Below are positions 59,040 to 64,000 of a stretch of DNA of 64,000 bases, piece after piece. The notes under the pieces are model-generated. The model searched no databases. It saw only the letters and a program-made list of their open reading frames with translations, and was not told the DNA's origin. Every line of letters begins with the position of its first letter. The first letter of the stretch is position 1. The position numbers were made by a program, and so were the translations under genes. Origin of the DNA: Sclerodactyla briareus (lineage: Eukaryota > Echinodermata > Holothuroidea > Dendrochirotida > Sclerodactylidae); the NCBI GenBank assembly GCA_026419785.1, contig JAODTK010003110.1, positions 124,001 through 188,000 on the forward strand, in the 5' to 3' direction.

Positions 59040-60497
59040 GTCCGCGTGGTAATCTCCTGGTATTCAGCTACTTCAGAGGTGATACATGTACTCCAAAAGA
59101 GGCATGTACTGATGAAGAGTGACACAATGTGCAGTACCCATTGCATCTCTGCTGGGTATAGGCTGATCCTCTGCTCGTCAAATACCCCTTACAAAGAAGC
59201 ACATTATCCAAAAACAGGAATACTCACTGAAGCATTTATGGGGGCTTGAGATGATGATCCTTGCAGCAGGTTAGGGATTCTAGTTACGTACTAAGATGTT
59301 TAATGTTCTGGGCACTTGTCGAAGAGAGAATGCAAGTCGTCCGCGTTGTCCATCCATTAGAATGCATAGCTGCGGGAAGCGGATGTCTCAAGAAATATTA
59401 TATTCACGCTATCACAAACACGAATAGTGATCGCTTACGCTCTATTAGGTTCACAGACTGACTTAGTGGTCTTAATAGCGGTTGTACCAATACAAATAAA
59501 ATGGAACGACAAAACTTTCAAGCGGCATCGATGCTGCATCACTATGGAATGTCTTCTTAATAAAGCAATTCAACGCCATATTCATCGCTACATATTTACG
59601 GCATGCTCACTCATTATACATTTATTTTTTCGCAATACTGTGTTTTTAGGATCATGCTGCTCCCTGCGTCCACACCTTTAAGATATTCGCCTAATCTGCG
59701 TTCACCCTACACGGATCCCATGGTGTATGTTGGGAATGATGAAGACAAGATTAGCAACCTGGCTAACTCACTGAACCAAAATATAGGCATAGTTCATTAG
59801 ACTAGTATTTTTATTATATTATTCTGCGTTCAAACTAATTAACGTTCGGAATATGCGCTAACATTTGCCATTCTAAATCTTGCTGAAGCTGTCACAGCAG
59901 GAAGCTGAAATAATTCTCGAATATATGTACATAATTGAGATGGAAAAGATAACAATTTTTCCATATCTCGAAGGCTGAAAACCCCGTCATGTTTCTTAGA
60001 AAATACATTGAGACAACGAATACTGTTCTTGTCATTGGTTTGTGGTTATGACGCTGACTACGGCGGCCAACTACTTGTTTTGGGTACACTCAATGGACAC
60101 GGCTGATCGTTGTATTTTCCGTATATTAGTTTTTTACACTATTCATGTAAAAGCACACCTGTGTGGATAAATTTATAAATCTAGCAGCGAGCTAATAGGG
60201 TTAAAACTGGAATCCCTTCCCACGTCGTTTTGTACTAAAATGGTATGGCCAGAATTCCAAAGTGATTGGCGAATCGATGTCGAGGTTACGTGCTGACAGA
60301 GATAGTTGACCAATGGTGACCTTTAAATCAATTAGGGATTGGGTATTGGTAATAGGGAATATTTATGCGACGAAATACGGATATACCTATCAACAAAGGC
60401 ATTAATAAATACCCACGCTGAACTGGAGGCAGAGTGGTGCAAGTGTGGTATATCGTTTCGATGCCAAGAAGAAATTGGGAAAACCCCTTCATTCTTC
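59040..60497. other. No gene supported
   Basis: Plus frames at 59261-59461 and 59427-59681 are unrecognised. No repeats seen. Confidence 0.45.
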
Positions 60498-60543
60498 ATA
60501 TATATATATATATATATATAGATATATATATATATTATATATA

Positions 60544-60602
<59 letters not shown>

Positions 60603-60620
60603 TATATATATATATATATT

Positions 60621-60655
<35 letters not shown>

Positions 60656-60656
60656 T
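60498..60656. repeat. (TA)n tract, about 160 bp
   Basis: Nearly pure TA with a few G or TT interruptions. It is self-complementary and could extrude a cruciform. The 89-91-codon Ile/Tyr frames on both strands are artefacts of it. Confidence 0.98.
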
Positions 60657-60659
60657 TAG

Positions 60660-62160
60660 TTTGTTTGTTTTTGTTTTTGTTTTGGTAAACACGTATTGTG
60701 TTCCATCAATTGACGGTTGACTGCTCTGTGGATGAATATGAATATCATGGAAATACAAAGGCAGAATCGTCCATACGGTACTTCAGTGCGCCAACCCCGA
60801 ATTAGCATTGGGTAGTCAAAAATTGTTGCACATACACCATCTCAACCGCGTTACCCCTAACGTTGGAACAAAATAGAAAATATGTTGAGGCCGGAAGAGC
60901 CTCTGTCTGTCGGGAGTATTGGCGATGACCCTAAATCTTTGATCGTCATAATAAATAACGATGTAGATTGGGTTAATTCAAATATCTCGTTAAATTATAC
61001 GGTGTTGAGTGTTTATGTTAGTTGCTGGATGTCGCGTGGTGGGTGACATTTGTCTAATGTTTATGCGAGAAATCCTACTTGTTTACATCTCGACCGTTAG
61101 TCTGATGAAAAATGACGATTGAGCTAGGCGGGCCTGGGTAGGCTATGTGTGTGTGGACAGGTCATGCAGTACACATGCTTTGTATATCGGCGCAAAGAAA
61201 TCGATTTAGATTTACACGGGACTCTACTTTCTGGAATATATGACGGCCAACTGCCTTCTTGCTCAGTTGTTGGCCACTGGGTAGCTCTTCGTACTCTGCT
61301 CACCAAACTCAACAGACGAAATGGGTTCTGTTTAAAGGTTTGAAGACCCGATCCCAAGAGGTTCCCATTGGGAGTTATTATTGACTGAAAAAATGACTTT
61401 CAAAAATTTCAAACACGTATCAAGAGTTTACACTTGTTAATTTGTTCCCTGGTATACTGTTTCGCAATTCACTGTAACGGTTAAACTTCCAGTGCTCATT
61501 GTTTAAACCAGTAGTCAATATTGACTTGTTGTAGGCTACCGCAAGAGTCCATTCCTTGGTTGCCGGACTTGCCTTCGGAGGCTAGCTAAAATATCAGAGC
61601 TGGAGATTCTCCTGCTTGGGAGAATGATCAGATTCTCCTGTCCGGTAAAATCGTTATGTTAAAACAGATATGAATAAACAATGTCTGCAGACTATTGGAT
61701 ACAAAACAGTCGTTTCCAGTTAATTACACCCTACGCTGTTTGAGTAATTGAACATTAAGTCGATGATTAGTAGCGTGTGTTTCCATAGCATGTATTACCC
61801 GTATTGACGTTATAGGTAGTTACCCTAACTATTAACAACTGCATGAAGCGAGTTTGAACAACGACTGTGACAAATCTAATCCCCAAAAGCTACTTCCGGA
61901 AGTAGCGTATCCTTATTCAAATAACTCAGAATCTACCTCGATAACTACCTATCCAAACCAAGATTTTTTGTAGTTGGGATAACAAGGATCCTGAATATGG
62001 AGAATCTCCCGGTTGTTGGGTAAGTTAGCCTCACTAAATAGTGCGAATTGTTAATATAACTATGACAATATCGGGCCAATAGTGTTACTACTCTCTTACA
62101 GAATTACGTTGTTGATTTGCAGGCTGCGCCCGTTTCCTCTATATGAAGACACTGAGGGAC
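60660..62160. other. No gene supported
   Basis: The plus frame 61149-61343 (64 codons) is protein-like but unrecognised. GATTCTCC-TGCTT-GGGAGAATG near 61605 is a small hairpin. Otherwise filler. Confidence 0.4.
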
Positions 62161-62166
62161 GATACG

Positions 62167-62188
62167 CCCCCCCACCCCCCCCCCCCCC
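62167..62188. repeat. Poly-C run (7 + 14 nt)
   Basis: C runs split by one A. Confidence 0.95.
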
Positions 62189-62189
62189 A

Positions 62190-64000
62190 TTTCCTTAAAG
62201 GCATACATTTTAGGGTATTTAGTTGCCATAGAACCGTCTATCTATTACGCACAACTTCATGTTTCAGTTGGGCAGTGACGATCCATTATTCGACAGTGTC
62301 TATCCGTGGTGTCATTTCCGACACGAACCCTGCCTTCGGGCCCCAGTTGATTAGTCTATTTCGAACTAAATCTCATTCAGGAGTCATAGTTTTAGGAAAA
62401 AAGTGAAAAAAAATATCGAAACCGCAACGTTGTCGGTCCATGCCCAGATGCCAACACAAACCAATTATATAACTCCACTGATCGGTCGCAATCCATCCAA
62501 GTGTAAAAATTGCTACTGTCAGGTAAAACAATTCTTCTCGAAATGTTAAAGGGTTTCAGCCATTAGGAATTCTTCATATTCACGTTTACACAGACTACGC
62601 AGCTACTGCAGAATGTAGCCTTTGCACATGTCTATAAAAACGTAGGTGAATGCAACACGAGGTTTAGGGTAACATGGTCAATTGTGCAGGTCTTCGTAGC
62701 TCTACGAAAACAAGATTCACAGAAAAAACCCGAAAAAAAAAAATCCACCCGAAAGCATGTAAAACATGTCTTTGCAGTGGAGCACAACATCCACGGTGAA
62801 AAGCTGGGGGCGGGGGAGGGTGATAAGCCAGAAACTAGAAATTACTATGTGAAAACGTTGAAGTCAATGGGAGCATCGCTGAAAAGTATGGGGGCGGTGG
62901 GGGGGGGGGGGGGTAAATATCCTCCCCTTCGACCGAAGGATGTGCGCCCATGTGTCTCTGGTTTCAACCGGAAAACTTGTGTCTAGTTGGACCAATTAAA
63001 CTTGTCTAGCCCTATCTCGTTAATATTGAAATGACCTGTGTTGAGAACAATGCCAACATTCTATGTTGTTTTGGTGCTATTCTGCTGACAGCAAAATATC
63101 GATTATAGTTTTCCCCTTATGATTTACTGATAGTGAAATTGCACATTTAGCAATAGCACGTCATTCAAAATACTCGTGATTAATTTGAATGTACACAATT
63201 TATATGTCGAGGTATTATGTTTTTGTGGCATTATTTTGTCTATGAGTATCTTGTTTTCACGATAGTAATGATCACATATGGTCGGTGGTAGTCTGCTATT
63301 CACTGCGACGTTCCCTGCCAGTGCATGGGTCAATGAATATGATCTCTACACTATCACATTTAAAACCGATAGACATTGGCACCATACAGTCGAAGTAATT
63401 TTTGAAGCAATGTTATCAACCACTGACACCTGGAGAAGTGACATGGGACGGGATCCCGGCATCGTAGAAAGGCACATGCATGGTGGTATTCGTATGGGAG
63501 CGAAGAGAAAGGATCCTTAAAAATTAGCATAATACGAAATTTGATTAATGGAAATGTCGGTTGTGACCAAGGGACTGCTCTGCATCCCACATGTGGTCCG
63601 TCCCCAAAAGAGTGGAAGGACGTATATAACCGCAGGAGACTGTGAGAGGTGTGAAGTGAACTAGCGATGAGAAAGAGGCCCCGTACTTTGGTTATTTTGG
63701 TCGGAAGACGTAAACGTGGAAAACCAGCGGATAGAGTTGTCTGTATATGCTTAGCTTAAGGTTGCGAGCCTGAACATCAAAGATCATTGTAAATGTTTCT
63801 ATTGTGTCAACAATGGGAAAAGATAATATATGCACCTACCATTTTTGTCAAGCGCAAGGGGATAAACGGTCGGTGACGCTGCCTCTCACTTTCATAGTTC
63901 CGATTCAAGCTTTCGGAGCTCACACGACGTTTAATCCCATAAAAGATGACTAAATGCTCAGGCAAATGATGAGACCCCGGAAGCGAGGCGACAACCACCC
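62190..64000. other. No gene supported
   Basis: A 15-G run lies at 62899-62913. The plus frame 63278-63520 (80 codons) is protein-like but unrecognised. TATATAA at 63623-63629 precedes a 30-codon Arg/Lys-rich frame (63667-63759), too short to call a gene. Confidence 0.4.
62899..62913. repeat. Poly-G run (15 nt)
   Basis: Fifteen G, preceded by GGGGGCGGT. Confidence 0.95.

Noticed and set aside
63623-63759. TATATAA box 38 bp before a 30-codon Arg/Lys-rich frame.
   Set aside because: The TATA box is too close to the ATG for a normal leader, and the frame is too short to tell from chance.

Overview
This looks like gene-poor DNA from an animal nuclear genome, probably a marine invertebrate. It is A+T-rich by eye, keeps many CpG dinucleotides (unlike a typical vertebrate), is full of microsatellites and poly-G/poly-C runs, and carries decayed LINEs of several clades, tRNA-headed SINE-like pieces and short foldback DNA elements. 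The phylum is an inference. The repeat style would suit an echinoderm, hemichordate or cephalochordate, but nothing here proves it.

I found no intact host protein-coding gene. Open frames rarely exceed 100 codons, and the few of 140-170 codons lie in repeats or poly-G or match no family I recognise. That is about what chance gives in a sequence of this composition. No rRNA gene, functional tRNA gene, CRISPR array or operon is visible.

Layout. 1-9.2 kb: tandem and dispersed repeat families (3.0-3.3, 3.3-4.7, 5.2-5.85, 6.7-7.0 and 8.7-9.2 kb) and a GATA microsatellite. 9.2-14.6 kb: mostly unique sequence, with one promoter-like cluster and a foldback element at 11.5 kb. 14.6-16 kb: two LINE fragments on the minus strand, a CR1-like reverse transcriptase and, just upstream of it, the 3' end of another CR1/L2-like LINE. 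16-25 kb: mostly unique, with an RTE-like RT scrap (18.3 kb), a tRNA-headed scrap (21.4 kb) and G-rich non-autonomous DNA transposons (21.0 and 21.7-22.4 kb). 25.2-27 kb: an unidentified, much-broken coding-like tract on the minus strand. 27-38 kb: sparse, with a TAA microsatellite, a dispersed repeat at 31.4 kb, a 10-bp minisatellite at 37.1 kb and an L1/Tx1-like RT scrap at 38.2 kb. 41.6-42.3 kb: the C-terminal part of an R2-like LINE. 45.3-45.8 kb: a DNA transposon with a perfect 10-bp target-site duplication. 47.4 kb: a 211-bp foldback MITE. 49.8-50.1 kb: another CR1/L2-like LINE 3' end, followed by a SINE-like head. 53.6 kb: a Tc1/mariner-like scrap. 55.7 kb: a GC-rich hAT-like MITE. 57.8-59 kb: a LINE endonuclease fragment, and a SINE-like element sharing a block with its flank. 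60.5 kb: a 160-bp TA tract.

The parts do not form a working system. They record many rounds of retroposition and DNA transposition. I found no convincing new biological system; the best leads are the short DNA transposons with readable ends and the block shared by the SINE-like element and the LINE flank.
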